A stretch of 64,000 bases of DNA from Candidatus Providencia siddallii (GCA_001457715.1 CVRF01000001.1:186001-250000); one strand, 5' to 3'; positions 9,999-19,605 are shown, numbered from the stretch's first letter. Program-made: numbers and translations. The notes: generated by a model from the sequence alone, not told the origin.

Positions 9999-11471
9999 TT
10001 ACCAATATGCAAGAAACTTCCACCATACACCACCAACAAAAAACCAGATTATTAAATTAACAATACTCATCACTAAACCAGTTTTCCACCATTCACCTAA
10101 CGTTGTATACCCTGAACCAAAAATAATCGGAGCAGTTCCTGTCCCATAATGTGTCAAACACATCATTAAAGAAGATGAAAACGCTAATATTAAACCTAAA
10201 AACATTGGAGGAGCACCAATAGATAAACCTGCTGCAAAAAAAGCAGCAAACATTGCAGTAATATGAGCCGTTGTGCTTGCAAAAAAATAATGTGAGTACA
10301 CATATATCAAAACAAGTATTAACATCCCATAAAACCAATGAATACCCATATCATTAATAATAGAACCTACTCTTAATGACATCCATTTGATTAAACCTAA
10401 TTGACCAAGAAAACCAGCCATCATAACAAGAGCAGAAAACCAAATTATTGTATCCCAAGCACCTTTATTTTTTAAAACATCGTTCCAATTTATAACTCCT
10501 GTTGCTAATAAAACACTTAATCCAATAAAAGCAGCTGTTGTTGCATTTATACTAAACGAAGGGCCAAATATCATCTCAGGTATACCAATCCACATAAATA
10601 ATAGTAAAACAAATACACAAAGAGTGATTTTTTCTGGAGTAGATATAGGACCTAATTTATTTATGCATTCTCTAGCAAAATTTGGAGCATTAGGTGTTGC
10701 GGTTATTTCAGGTTTATATAAAAAATATATAACTAAAGGAGTAAGAATTAATGATACTAACGCTGGAATAAAAGCTGCAACCGCCCACATTCCCCATGTC
10801 AAAATATTATTTTGACTTGTTTCGTTAACAATTAAACTTACAATTAAAGGATTCGGAGCTGTTGCTGTAATAAACATAGCAGATGTAATTGGATTAATAT
10901 TATAATTAACTAATGATAAATAACGTCCAATTCTACCTGATGTTCCATCTTCAGCTTTTGAGTTAAAACTATCAGAAATAGAACGCATAATAGGATGAAT
11001 AATACCACCACCGCGTGCTGTATTGCTTGGTGTAACTGGTGCTAATATTGTTTCAGCAAAAGCAATAGAATAAGCAATACCTAATGTTTTTTTACCAAAC
11101 AATGATATAATATAATATCCAATACGAGATCCAAGTCCAGTTTTATTTAAACTAACAGAAATCATAATTGAAATACCAATTAACCAAATTAAATCATTAG
11201 AAAATCCACTTAGAGCATCAGATATAGATCCTTTGATTGACCCTGAGTTAGTCACCCCTGTTAATGCAACTAAAGAAATAGCAATCACAGAAACAGCACC
11301 AATAGGCAATGCTTTACCAATTATAGCTGCAATTGTACCAACAAATAATGCTAATAGATGCCATGCATTTGAATTAACTCCATTAGGAATTGGAATTAAA
11401 AACCAAATTATTAATGATATTGTAATAGCGATCAAAGACGGTATTAATTTTAATGGGGTTAATTTATTCAT
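9999..11471 (-). CDS. DASS-family (CitT/YbhI-like) dicarboxylate or 2-oxoglutarate transporter
   Basis: An inner-membrane protein of 490 residues with roughly 12 or more hydrophobic segments. It matches the divalent anion:sodium symporter family: an N-terminal IPIPNGVNSNAWHLLA segment as in CitT, the first SNT-type substrate loop PVTPSNTARGGG near 150, the second loop HYFFASTTAHITAM near 395, and the C-terminal YGTGTAPIIFGSGY. Family members exchange or import citrate, tartrate, succinate, malate or 2-oxoglutarate; the substrate cannot be read from sequence. ATG 11471 is preferred (GTGGA about 8 bases upstream) over an in-frame GTG at 11483. The gene stands alone between two long empty spacers, so it was kept without its former neighbours. 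It could feed host dicarboxylates into central metabolism with Mdh. Confidence 0.9.
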   Translation of the reverse strand: MNKLTPLKLIPSLIAITISLIIWFLIPIPNGVNSNAWHLLALFVGTIAAIIGKALPIGAVSVIAISLVALTGVTNSGSIKGSISDALSGFSNDLIWLIGISIMISVSLNKTGLGSRIGYYIISLFGKKTLGIAYSIAFAETILAPVTPSNTARGGGIIHPIMRSISDSFNSKAEDGTSGRIGRYLSLVNYNINPITSAMFITATAPNPLIVSLIVNETSQNNILTWGMWAVAAFIPALVSLILTPLVIYFLYKPEITATPNAPNFARECINKLGPISTPEKITLCVFVLLLFMWIGIPEMIFGPSFSINATTAAFIGLSVLLATGVINWNDVLKNKGAWDTIIWFSALVMMAGFLGQLGLIKWMSLRVGSIINDMGIHWFYGMLILVLIYVYSHYFFASTTAHITAMFAAFFAAGLSIGAPPMFLGLILAFSSSLMMCLTHYGTGTAPIIFGSGYTTLGEWWKTGLVMSIVNLIIWFFVGGVWWKFLAYW

Positions 11472-12743
11472 AAAATCGTCCACAATATTTTTTTTACGAA
11501 GATGTGATTTATTTTTAATATGCTTATAATTTTAAACATTGATATTATTTATATAATTACTTTACGTTTTAAATTAAAATACTACATTAAAAACAAACAA
11601 TATATACTGTCTAATAAAAAAATGTGTTGCTATAATACAAATAAATAATACATATAAAATATATATTATATATATTTTCAAAATTAATATCAAGCTAAAA
11701 AATAAATTTAATTAGCTAATTTATAAATTTAATAAGAAAACATATAATAACAAAACTTCTTTAATAATAAAAAGATTATAAATCTTAACTGATAATCTAA
11801 TAAAAAATCAAACATAAAATTAATATTTTTAAGTAAAAATTTTTAATATTTATTTAGCAACAAAACAGTGTTCATTATACAACAAAAAACTATTTACATA
11901 GAAATTTTTAAAAAAGATATATTTTTAATAATTTAACAATATAAAAATATTTATATAATATGCCTATAAAATTTTATAATAATAAAAAATTATATAAAAA
12001 CTACATATTTTATATCATAAATATTTTTTTAAAAAATATTTTTAATGTAATTTACTATTTAAAATACATCAAAATGATAACTATATAAAAATTATTATTC
12101 ATATAAAAAATTTAATAACAGATTTAATATTATTAAAAATATTTAATTACACAACAATTTAAAACTTAATCAATATTATATAAATAAAATAAAATTATTT
12201 TTAATTTAAAATTTTTATTTTTTCAAAAAAACTGTTCTATTTTTTTATAAAAATATTTATTAATTTATAATTAAAACATATAATATAATCTTAATAAAGC
12301 AATATAAAAAGAATAAATATAAACTATTCAATCAATTTTTTTATATTATATAACATAATGTAAATAAATATATCTATAGTAAATATTTTTTATGTTAATA
12401 TTTATAAAATTACAAATAAAACTAAAAACACAAAGCTAGATTTTTTAAAAATTATTATCATTACAGTGATATAAATAAAATATATATTATTTATTATTTT
12501 ATAATCTATTCAATTTAATTATAACATCAAAACTAATTTGTTTATGTTATTATTATGATGGATTATTATTCATATTTATAATAATCTTATAAACATACAA
12601 TATTATACAATAAAAAAATAATAACATTAAATTAACAAGAAATAGTTAAATTTAAAATATTTTTTTTAAAAAACTTTTTCAATAAAAATTACCAATAAAC
12701 AACATTATAGTTATAACTAAATTTAAATTTATTACAAGTATAC
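11472..12743. other. Long non-coding A+T-rich spacer
   Basis: Nearly 1.3 kb, the longest empty stretch in the window, between the divergent transporter and kdsD genes. It is composed of A/T runs with stops in every frame. No RNA gene, repeat array or gene remnant could be recognised. It must contain the promoters of both flanking genes. Confidence 0.6.
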
Positions 12744-13724
12744 ATGGAACTTAAAATGTCAATTTTATCTTTCAAAGATATAGGGAAAGAAGTTGTACGT
12801 ATCGAACGCAAAACAATAAATAAACTTGAAGAATGTATAGATGATAACTTTGATCGTGCTTGTCAATTAATATTTGATTGTAAAGGGAAAATTATTATCA
12901 TAGGAATCGGGAAATCAGGACACATAGGCCGTAAAATTTCTGCAACTCTCACAAGCACTGGAACACCATCGTTTTTTGTTCATCCTGTAGAAGCTAGTCA
13001 CGGAGATCTTGGAATAATTTGCGATCAAGATATAATCTTAGCTATCTCTAACTCAGGTGAAACCCCAGAAATTTTAAATTTATTACCTTTTTTTAAAAAA
13101 AATAAAATAACATTAATTTGCATAACAAGTAATCCTTATAGCAGCATTGGAAAGCATGCAGACATTCATTTATGTATAAAAATACTGCAAGAAGCATGCC
13201 CTTTTGGATTAGTTCCTACAACTAGTACAACAGCAACATTAATAATAGGTGATGCTTTATCGATAGCAGTATTAACAGCTCGTAGGTTTACAAAATCCGA
13301 TTTTGCAATATACCACCCAGGAGGAATGATTGGGAAAAAACTTTTACTACTAGTTCGCGATTTAATGAATATAGGTAATGATATTCCTCATATTCAAAAA
13401 AATGCTTCATTACGTGAAGCATTAATTGAAATTACTAATAAAAAACTTGGTATGATTGTAATCTGTGATTCTGATATGAATATTGATGGTATTTTTACTG
13501 ATGGTGATTTACGTCGTGTATTTAATACCAATATTGATTTAAACAATGCAAAAATCGCAGATTTAATGACAATCGGTGGAATCCGTATTACTCAAAATAT
13601 GTTAGCTATTGAAGCACTAAAATTGATGCAAACAATGCATATTACTTCTTTATTAGTTACGGAGAAAAATAAACTTATTGGTGTTTTACATATGAATAAC
13701 TTACTACAAACTGGTTTTTTATAA
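12744..13724 (+). CDS. kdsD: KdsD, D-arabinose 5-phosphate isomerase
   Basis: Converts ribulose 5-phosphate to arabinose 5-phosphate, the first step to Kdo for the LPS inner core. An N-terminal SIS domain (residues about 45-180) carries GIGKSGHIGRK, TSTGTPSFFVHP, AISNSGETPE and PTTSTTATL. Two CBS domains follow (about 210-326), with NLGM-type KKLGMIVICDSD and FTDGDLRRVF. Length is 326 residues against 328 in E. coli. A second in-frame ATG at 12756 has a GGAA 8 bases upstream and may be the real start. It heads the kdsD-kdsC-lptC-lptA-lptB cluster, spaced and ordered as in enterics. Confidence 0.97.
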   Translation: MELKMSILSFKDIGKEVVRIERKTINKLEECIDDNFDRACQLIFDCKGKIIIIGIGKSGHIGRKISATLTSTGTPSFFVHPVEASHGDLGIICDQDIILAISNSGETPEILNLLPFFKKNKITLICITSNPYSSIGKHADIHLCIKILQEACPFGLVPTTSTTATLIIGDALSIAVLTARRFTKSDFAIYHPGGMIGKKLLLLVRDLMNIGNDIPHIQKNASLREALIEITNKKLGMIVICDSDMNIDGIFTDGDLRRVFNTNIDLNNAKIADLMTIGGIRITQNMLAIEALKLMQTMHITSLLVTEKNKLIGVLHMNNLLQTGFL

Positions 13725-13740
13725 ACAAAAAGAGTTTATA

Positions 13741-14295
13741 ATGAAATTAAATACCTGCTATGGTTTTATTGATTTTTCTATATTAGAAAAAGCTATTAAA
13801 GTTAAATTACTTATTTGTGATGTAGATGGAGTTATGTCTAATGGATTCATTTATATTAATAATAATGGTGAAGAATTGAAATCATTTAATGTACGTGATG
13901 GTTATGGAATACGTTGTTTATTAAAAAACAATATTGAAGTTGCAATTATTACTGGTAGAAAAACAAAACTACTTGAAAACAGAGCAAAAGATTTAGGTAT
14001 CACACATATATATCAAGGTCAATGTAATAAATTAAATGCTTTTTATAAATTATTAAAAAAATTACAATTAACAAAAGAAGAAATTGCCTATATTGGAGAT
14101 GATTTAAATGATTTACCAGTTATAACAAAAGTTGGTTTATCTGTAGCTGTAGCGGATGCTCATCCTGCTTTACTTTTCGAAGTAGACTATGTAACAAAAA
14201 TTTCTGGTGGCAAAGGAGCAGTTCGTGAACTGTGTGATTTAATTCTTCTTTCAAAAAATGTAAAAAACAAAAATTATGATAAAATTAGAATTTAA
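13741..14295 (+). CDS. kdsC: KdsC, 3-deoxy-D-manno-octulosonate 8-phosphate phosphatase
   Basis: A HAD-superfamily phosphatase that releases Kdo from Kdo-8-phosphate. HAD motifs are visible: LLICDVDGVMSNG (motif I, nucleophile Asp near residue 26 and second Asp two positions on), IITGRK (motif II, near 75), and YIGDDLNDLPV (motif III, near 118). At 184 residues it is close to E. coli KdsC (188). It begins 16 bases after kdsD and ends 6 bases before lptC, so it is very likely cotranscribed. Confidence 0.97.
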   Translation: MKLNTCYGFIDFSILEKAIKVKLLICDVDGVMSNGFIYINNNGEELKSFNVRDGYGIRCLLKNNIEVAIITGRKTKLLENRAKDLGITHIYQGQCNKLNAFYKLLKKLQLTKEEIAYIGDDLNDLPVITKVGLSVAVADAHPALLFEVDYVTKISGGKGAVRELCDLILLSKNVKNKNYDKIRI

Positions 14296-14301
14296 ACTTT
14301 A

Positions 14302-14877
14302 ATGAGTAAAACAAAAAAAATATTATCTTTATTTTTATTTTTTATTACTATATTTCTTATTGTTTTAAATTCGAACGAAAAAAACGCTTCTATTAAAATA
14401 CATAAAGAACCATATAATATTAAACCTGATTACCAAATAAATAACTCAATAACATTTATTTATGCTAAAAATGGAAATTTAATATATAAATTTATATCAA
14501 AAAAAATAGACAGCTATACTGAAAAAAAATATATTTGGTTTTCTGATCCTATTTTAATCTCTTATAATAAATCAGGCAAAACAAACTGGATAATAAAAGG
14601 TTTTAAAGCTAAATTAACAAATATTAAAATGTTATACTTTTATGATGACATAGAGTTTAACAGTCTCAAAAAAAAATCATTTATTCAAAAAATTTCAACT
14701 AAAAATGCAATTTTAAATTTAAATACACAAGAACTATCATCTAAAAGTCAAGCTATTATTATAGGTAATAATTTAAATTCCAGCGGAACAGGAATACAAA
14801 TAAATCTTCGAACAGAAACCGCTGAGTTAATCAAAGATGTAAAAACATATTTTAAAATAATAACAAAAAATGAATAA
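14302..14877 (+). CDS. lptC: LptC, LPS export bitopic membrane protein
   Basis: An inner-membrane-anchored periplasmic component of the Lpt bridge that passes LPS from LptBFG to LptA. The N-terminal anchor (residues about 6-24, ILSLFLFFITIFLIVLN) is followed by a beta-jellyroll-like region; the protein is 191 residues, the E. coli length. Recognisable family positions include YKPDYQ-like IKPDYQINNS and the segment around YFYDDIEF. Sequence identity looks low, as usual for LptC, and position between kdsC and lptA carries much of the assignment. It overlaps lptA by 8 bases. Confidence 0.93.
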   Translation: MSKTKKILSLFLFFITIFLIVLNSNEKNASIKIHKEPYNIKPDYQINNSITFIYAKNGNLIYKFISKKIDSYTEKKYIWFSDPILISYNKSGKTNWIIKGFKAKLTNIKMLYFYDDIEFNSLKKKSFIQKISTKNAILNLNTQELSSKSQAIIIGNNLNSSGTGIQINLRTETAELIKDVKTYFKIITKNE

Positions 14878-15379
14878 AATAACTAGTTTTATTCAAAAAA
14901 CAATAATTGCTACTATTACAATTATTAGTTTTCCTGTAATAGCACTAAAAAGTGATATTCAACAATTACTTAACATTTCTTCAGATAAACAATCTGTTGA
15001 TTTCAAAAAAAACATTATTATATTCAAAAATAATGTCATAATAAAACAAGGCAGCATAGATATAAGAGCAAACAAAGTCGTTGTTACTAGACAAAAAAAT
15101 AATTTAAATAAAATTATGATCGAATCAATTGGTTCTCCAGTAACATTCTATCAATTACAAGATAACGGAAAACAAACTAAAGGACAAGCAACAAATATAC
15201 GGTATGAAGTAGATAAAAAAATTATAATTTTAACAGGAAATGCATCTATTAAACAACTAGATAGTTATATAATAGGTAATAAAATTACATATATTATTTC
15301 AGAACAAAAGATAGAAGCTTTTAGCAAAAAAGGAAATCAAGTTACTACAGTTTTATTACCAACTCAATTAAAAAAATGA
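14870..15379 (+). CDS. lptA: LptA, periplasmic LPS-transport protein (C-terminal tail possibly lost by a frameshift)
   Basis: A periplasmic jellyroll protein forming the LPS bridge between LptC and LptD. An N-terminal signal peptide (residues about 1-25, IIATITIISFPVIA) precedes the OstA-like domain (about 30-165), with matches to E. coli LptA such as RANKVVVTRQ and VTTVLLPTQL. It has 169 residues against 185 in E. coli. The frame stops right after a seven-A run (15370-15376). With one more A it would continue for 19 codons (Lys/Asn-rich, to TAG 15432-15434), resembling the basic C-terminal tail of enteric LptA. The truncation spares the structural core. Confidence 0.94.
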   Translation: MNKITSFIQKTIIATITIISFPVIALKSDIQQLLNISSDKQSVDFKKNIIIFKNNVIIKQGSIDIRANKVVVTRQKNNLNKIMIESIGSPVTFYQLQDNGKQTKGQATNIRYEVDKKIIILTGNASIKQLDSYIIGNKITYIISEQKIEAFSKKGNQVTTVLLPTQLKK

Positions 15380-15434
15380 TAACATCAAAAAAAGATAAAC
15401 CAACAAACAAAAAAAACAAAAGAGCTAACATTTA

Positions 15435-16160
15435 GTGTCAATATTAATTGGAAAAAATCTATTAAAAATATATAAAAATCGAGAAATTGTTAAAAACATT
15501 ACCATTGAAGTTAAATCAGGAGAAATAGTTGGTTTACTTGGACCAAATGGAGCTGGCAAAACTACAGCTTTTTATATTATGGTAGGAATTATCCAATTAG
15601 ATTCTGGTAATATTTTGATTGATAATAAAGATATTAGTTTACTACCACTTCATAAAAAATCTAAATGTGGTATTGGATATTTACCTCAAGAAGCTTGTAT
15701 TTTTCGACGATTAAGTGTTTACAACAACATAATGGCAATATTAGAAATCAGAAAAGATTTAAATTTACATCAACGAAAAGAACATATTGAAAATTTAATG
15801 GAAGAATTTAGTTTAAAACATATACAAAATAGTATTGGTTTTTCACTTTCCGGAGGTGAACGACGACGAGTTGAAATAGCAAGAGCTGTAGCTGCTAATC
15901 CAAAATTTATATTATTAGATGAACCTTTTGCTGGTGTTGATCCAATATCAGTATTAGATATAAAAAAAATAATTAAACATTTAAGTAATAACGGATTAGG
16001 AATACTTATTACAGATCATAATGTTCGTGAAACTTTAGATGTATGTGAAAGAGCATATATTGTAAACCAAGGTACTATAATTGCTCACGGAACTCCATCT
16101 ATGATACTTAAAAATGAACAAGTAAAACGTGTTTATCTAGGTGATAACTTTCGTTTATAA
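15435..16160 (+). CDS. lptB: LptB, LPS export ABC transporter ATP-binding protein
   Basis: A cytoplasmic ATPase driving LPS extraction by LptFG. All ABC motifs are intact: Walker [10 protein letters not shown] (near 37), Q-loop GYLPQEA (near 80), signature LSGGERRR (near 137), Walker [13 protein letters not shown] (near 157) and H-loop TDHNVRE (near 195). At 241 residues it equals the E. coli length. The start is GTG at 15435, which gives the correct N-terminus (MSILIGKNL). It ends with [10 protein letters not shown], a nearly invariant tail. It is the last gene of the kds-lpt cluster here; rpoN, which follows in enterics, is absent. Confidence 0.98.
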   Translation: MSILIGKNLLKIYKNREIVKNITIEVKSGEIVGLLGPNGAGKTTAFYIMVGIIQLDSGNILIDNKDISLLPLHKKSKCGIGYLPQEACIFRRLSVYNNIMAILEIRKDLNLHQRKEHIENLMEEFSLKHIQNSIGFSLSGGERRRVEIARAVAANPKFILLDEPFAGVDPISVLDIKKIIKHLSNNGLGILITDHNVRETLDVCERAYIVNQGTIIAHGTPSMILKNEQVKRVYLGDNFRL

Positions 16161-17001
16161 AATACCAAAGTTTTTATAAAAACTATTTTATAGTAAATTA
16201 TTTTTCACCTAAATTTTATATTTTAAAATAATTATTAAATTTATACATCAAATAATTATTAACTAATTAAAAAAAATAAATGACGAATCATATGAACTAA
16301 ATTATCTTTTGCAGCGAATTATTTAATATGCATATTAAACAATTGAAATTATTTTTTTCAAATTTATTTTATAAAAACCACTAAAAAATATACGAATACA
16401 AATAAAAATATATTATAACATTGTAATATAGATCTAAAAAATAAATACTTTATTTAAACAAAAATAACATATACATGTTATAAAATATAACGATATAACA
16501 TATAAACATTAATTATTAATATATAAATAAAAAATTATGTTTTTAATCTCAAAAATAATAAATTATTAATAACACATTATCTAATTACTTTAATTTTTAT
16601 AAAAAATAATTTAAATTAATTAAAATTTATATTTTATAAATGATTTTTTTTTAAAATTAAAAAACTAAATAATAATCTATTACAAATATAGATTTATGCT
16701 GTATAAAACACAAATTTAAAATATTAAAAATTTTATAAAAAATTCAATTTATTCAAAAAGAAATATAAATAACTAGTATGCATAATAAATACATTTACAA
16801 AATCATCTTAAAAAACACATTTATATTTTCTTTTAAAGAAATAATTAAAAATTAAATAATATATTTGCTAACTAAATAATAATTTAAAATTATATGTTAC
16901 ATATCAATAATATTATTACAGTTTATAGTATTAAAATGATAGATAACACAACAAAACAGCAATTCATAGAGAAGCTAAATAAAAGCGAAAAAAATAATCT
17001 C
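16161..17001. other. Non-coding spacer where rpoN, hpf and ptsN are expected
   Basis: About 840 bases of A+T-rich DNA between lptB and rapZ. In E. coli rpoN, hpf and ptsN lie between these two genes; together they would need about 2.3 kb, so they are deleted, and no residual coding similarity could be recognised. The rapZ frame is open upstream to 16894, but the added 36 residues have no family counterpart and I do not treat them as coding. Confidence 0.6.
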
Positions 17002-17856
17002 ATGGTGCTGATAATTGTTAGCGGACGTTCAGGCTCAGGAAAATCTGTTGCATTACGCGCGTTAGAAGATATGGGATTTTATTGTGTAGACAATTTACCT
17101 GTTATATTACTACCAAATCTTGCTAATTCATTAGTGAATCGTAATATTTCAGCAGCTGTAAGTATTGATGTGCGTAATATACCAGATAATCTAGAAATTT
17201 TTGAAGAAGCAATAAACAAACTACCATTATTTTTTTTTCCACAATTACTATTTTTAGATGCAAATCATAATACTTTGATTCGTCGTTATAGCTATACACG
17301 CAGAGTACACCCGTTATCAAATAAAAACTTATCTCTTGAAAAAGCAATTGATAAAGAAAATGAAATTTTAAAACAATTAAGATCACGTGCTGATTTAATT
17401 ATAGATACTTCTGAAATGTCGGTTCATGAATTAGCAGAAACATTAAGAAGACATTTAATAGGTAAACATAAACGAGAACTTACTATGATTTTTGAATCAT
17501 TTGGTTTTAAACACGGTATTCCTATTAATGCAGATTATGTATTTGACGTTAGATTTTTACCAAATCCTCACTGGGACCAAAAATTACGATTAATGACAGG
17601 TCTTGATTATCCTGTAGAAATTTTTTTAAATAAACACACTGAAGTACATAATTTTATTTATCAAACCTGTAAATATATAGATTTATGGTTACCAATGTTA
17701 GAAGAAAATAACCGTAGTTATTTAACAATTGCAATAGGATGTACAGGTGGAAAACATCGTTCAGTATATGTTGCAAAACAATTATCTAATTATTTTAGCT
17801 CTTGTGGAAAAAATGTGCAATTACGACACAGAACATTAGAAAAACTAAAATATTAA
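17002..17856 (+). CDS. rapZ: RapZ, RNase adapter protein (nucleotide-binding regulator of GlmS synthesis)
   Basis: In E. coli RapZ binds the small RNAs GlmY and GlmZ and directs RNase E to cleave GlmZ, tuning glucosamine-6-phosphate synthase. The ATG at 17002 gives [20 protein letters not shown] and 284 residues, the E. coli length, with Walker A GRSGSGKS. The C-terminal RNA- and metabolite-binding domain is intact: [34 protein letters not shown] and the basic tail [11 protein letters not shown] longer in-frame start (TTA-rich region from 16894) is unlikely. The usual partners upstream and downstream (ptsN, npr) are gone, yet the protein is unusually well conserved, which suggests a job that matters to the symbiont. 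Confidence 0.97.
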   Translation: MVLIIVSGRSGSGKSVALRALEDMGFYCVDNLPVILLPNLANSLVNRNISAAVSIDVRNIPDNLEIFEEAINKLPLFFFPQLLFLDANHNTLIRRYSYTRRVHPLSNKNLSLEKAIDKENEILKQLRSRADLIIDTSEMSVHELAETLRRHLIGKHKRELTMIFESFGFKHGIPINADYVFDVRFLPNPHWDQKLRLMTGLDYPVEIFLNKHTEVHNFIYQTCKYIDLWLPMLEENNRSYLTIAIGCTGGKHRSVYVAKQLSNYFSSCGKNVQLRHRTLEKLKY

Positions 17857-17939
17857 TAAATAACAAATATAAAACATATAATATCTATGTTATTTTAGAT
17901 TTTAATTTAATTTAAATAAATTATGTTAATTTTATTAAA

Positions 17940-18410
17940 TTAATTATATCTATTAAAACTATGATAATGATCATTAGTGATAAAAATGATACCATCAGAT
18001 GAATATAACAAACGCTCACTTCCACGCTTACCACAATTATAATTTATATCAGCTTCATACCATTTACGATTTTTTATATTAGGTAATAATTTATAATGAT
18101 TATAAAAACGATCACCACCAATAGCTTTATTAGGTAATATCTTACATAAATCACCTTTTTTCGCATTCCATCCAGCATACAACGCTTTTTTTTTAGTAAT
18201 ATAAAAAGTAGGTAATTTTTTATATTTTTTTATATAATTAATTACATATTTTTTAGACGTAGCTTCACCTATTGTTAGGTGCTTATTATCTTCACTATTT
18301 TTAATAGTTTTTTTAAATTTAAATATAGAATTTATATTTAAATTAAAATTTAAAAAAATATTTATTATTATTGAAATAATAATAAAATTTAAAAAAAATA
18401 TTTTTTTCAT
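17940..18410 (-). CDS. Secreted barnase-type ribonuclease (N1/T1 superfamily), no inhibitor gene nearby
   Basis: 156 residues: an N-terminal hydrophobic segment (about 4-22) consistent with a signal peptide or anchor, a Lys/Asn linker, then a full barnase domain (about 53-156). Residues equivalent to the barnase catalytic set are all present: K73 (barnase K27), E119 (E73), R129 (R83), R133 (R87) and H148 (H102), in the motifs WYEADINYN, SERLLYSSD and NDHYHSF. It should cleave single-stranded RNA 3' of guanosine outside the cytoplasm. Two cysteines, C89 and C126, align with barnase positions 43 and 80 and could form a disulfide. No barstar (YhcO-like) ORF is visible in the window. In enterics yhcO lies near mreBCD, consistent with this location beside mreD. 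Frame and motifs argue for a functional gene. Confidence 0.93.
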   Translation of the reverse strand: MKKIFFLNFIIISIIINIFLNFNLNINSIFKFKKTIKNSEDNKHLTIGEATSKKYVINYIKKYKKLPTFYITKKKALYAGWNAKKGDLCKILPNKAIGGDRFYNHYKLLPNIKNRKWYEADINYNCGKRGSERLLYSSDGIIFITNDHYHSFNRYN

Positions 18411-19013
18411 AAAACACTAAAATAATATTTTTAAATCTTAATAATTAACAATACTATATTAGTATATAGTAAAAAATAAATATTTATATAACTTAAATCT
18501 GTAAAAACATATATTAATATATAATTTATAAAATTATTTCTATATATTAATTAACCAAAGATTTTTTTTTATTTTATAATTAAAAATAAATAATAAATAA
18601 TTAATTATAAAATTTTAAAAAAGATAATATTTTATATTTATATTAATTTAATATATAAAATCCAGACATGTTAAAAACAAAATACAATAAATCATATATA
18701 AAGCATATTATAAATTATTGAATTATATTCCGAGTTTAAATTACATATATCTTCAATAAAAAAATCATACATATTAATTGTAATATATATTACTTAATAT
18801 TTCGAATTTAAAAAAATAATTTTTTTATGTTTAATAAACATAATTTTAAATTATTATAAATATTTCTAAAATAAATTTTAAATTTTTTAAATAAATTTGA
18901 ATTTTATATATAATAAAATTGTTTTTAATTACATATATTAAATTATTTTATTTTATATTTTATAAAAAAACTAAATATTATTAATTAAATTTATTTTTAA
19001 TAAAAAAAACAAT
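18411..19013. other. Non-coding A+T-rich spacer
   Basis: About 600 bases between the ribonuclease gene and mreD. I looked here for a barstar-like ORF (about 90 codons) on both strands and saw none, nor any RNA gene. In E. coli the region flanking mreD on this side holds yhdE, rng, yhdP and tldD; none is recognisable. Confidence 0.6.
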
Positions 19014-19496
19014 CTATATGACATTACGACGAATTTTTCTAAAAAATAAAAATAATAATGGCCACAAAATACCATTAATAATACTATTCCAAAATATTTG
19101 TGGATAAAACAACGCTTGAGAAGATAAAAATTCAACAACAAAAACAATCAAATCTTTAATAAATGTAAACATAACAACAAACAAAATCTGTTGAAATAAC
19201 GAAGTATTATATAATGACTGATCATTATAAGAAGCTAAATAACATATTATAGTAAAAGATAAAGCGTGAACACCAAAAATCGATCCATCAATTGAATCAA
19301 TAATTATACCAGTAATAAAACTACTCCATATCTTAACAAGATATGGAGTATGTATTATCCAATACAAAAGTATTAAAAATAACCATGCAGGTTTATAAAA
19401 ATCAAATTTTTCTGGCCATGGCATAACTTGTAAAATTAAAGCGATAAAAAATGATAAATAAATAATACCACGATTATTACTATAACATTCTTTCAT
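19014..19496 (-). CDS. mreD: MreD, rod-shape-determining membrane protein
   Basis: An integral inner-membrane protein of the elongasome. Its 160 residues (162 in E. coli) contain about five hydrophobic segments, with family landmarks LQVMPWPEKFDFYKPAWLFL (near 22-41), SSFITGIIIDSIDGSIFGVHAL (near 58) and NGILWPLLFLFFRKIRR at the end. It is the last gene of mreB-mreC-mreD, about 110 bases after mreC. Confidence 0.96.
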   Translation of the reverse strand: MKECYSNNRGIIYLSFFIALILQVMPWPEKFDFYKPAWLFLILLYWIIHTPYLVKIWSSFITGIIIDSIDGSIFGVHALSFTIICYLASYNDQSLYNTSLFQQILFVVMFTFIKDLIVFVVEFLSSQALFYPQIFWNSIINGILWPLLFLFFRKIRRNVI

Positions 19497-19605
19497 TTAA
19501 GTTTTCCTGTTTCAATGAAAACAAAAATTATATTTAATGTTTTATATATATATCAACTATAACTGTGATAATAAAATCATTTAATTTTTTATTAAAAAAT
19601 TTAAC

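Noticed and set aside
16894-17001. Upstream in-frame extension of rapZ (36 residues)
   Set aside because: No counterpart in the family; ATG 17002 gives the exact E. coli length and N-terminus. A ptsN remnant was considered but no similarity was seen.
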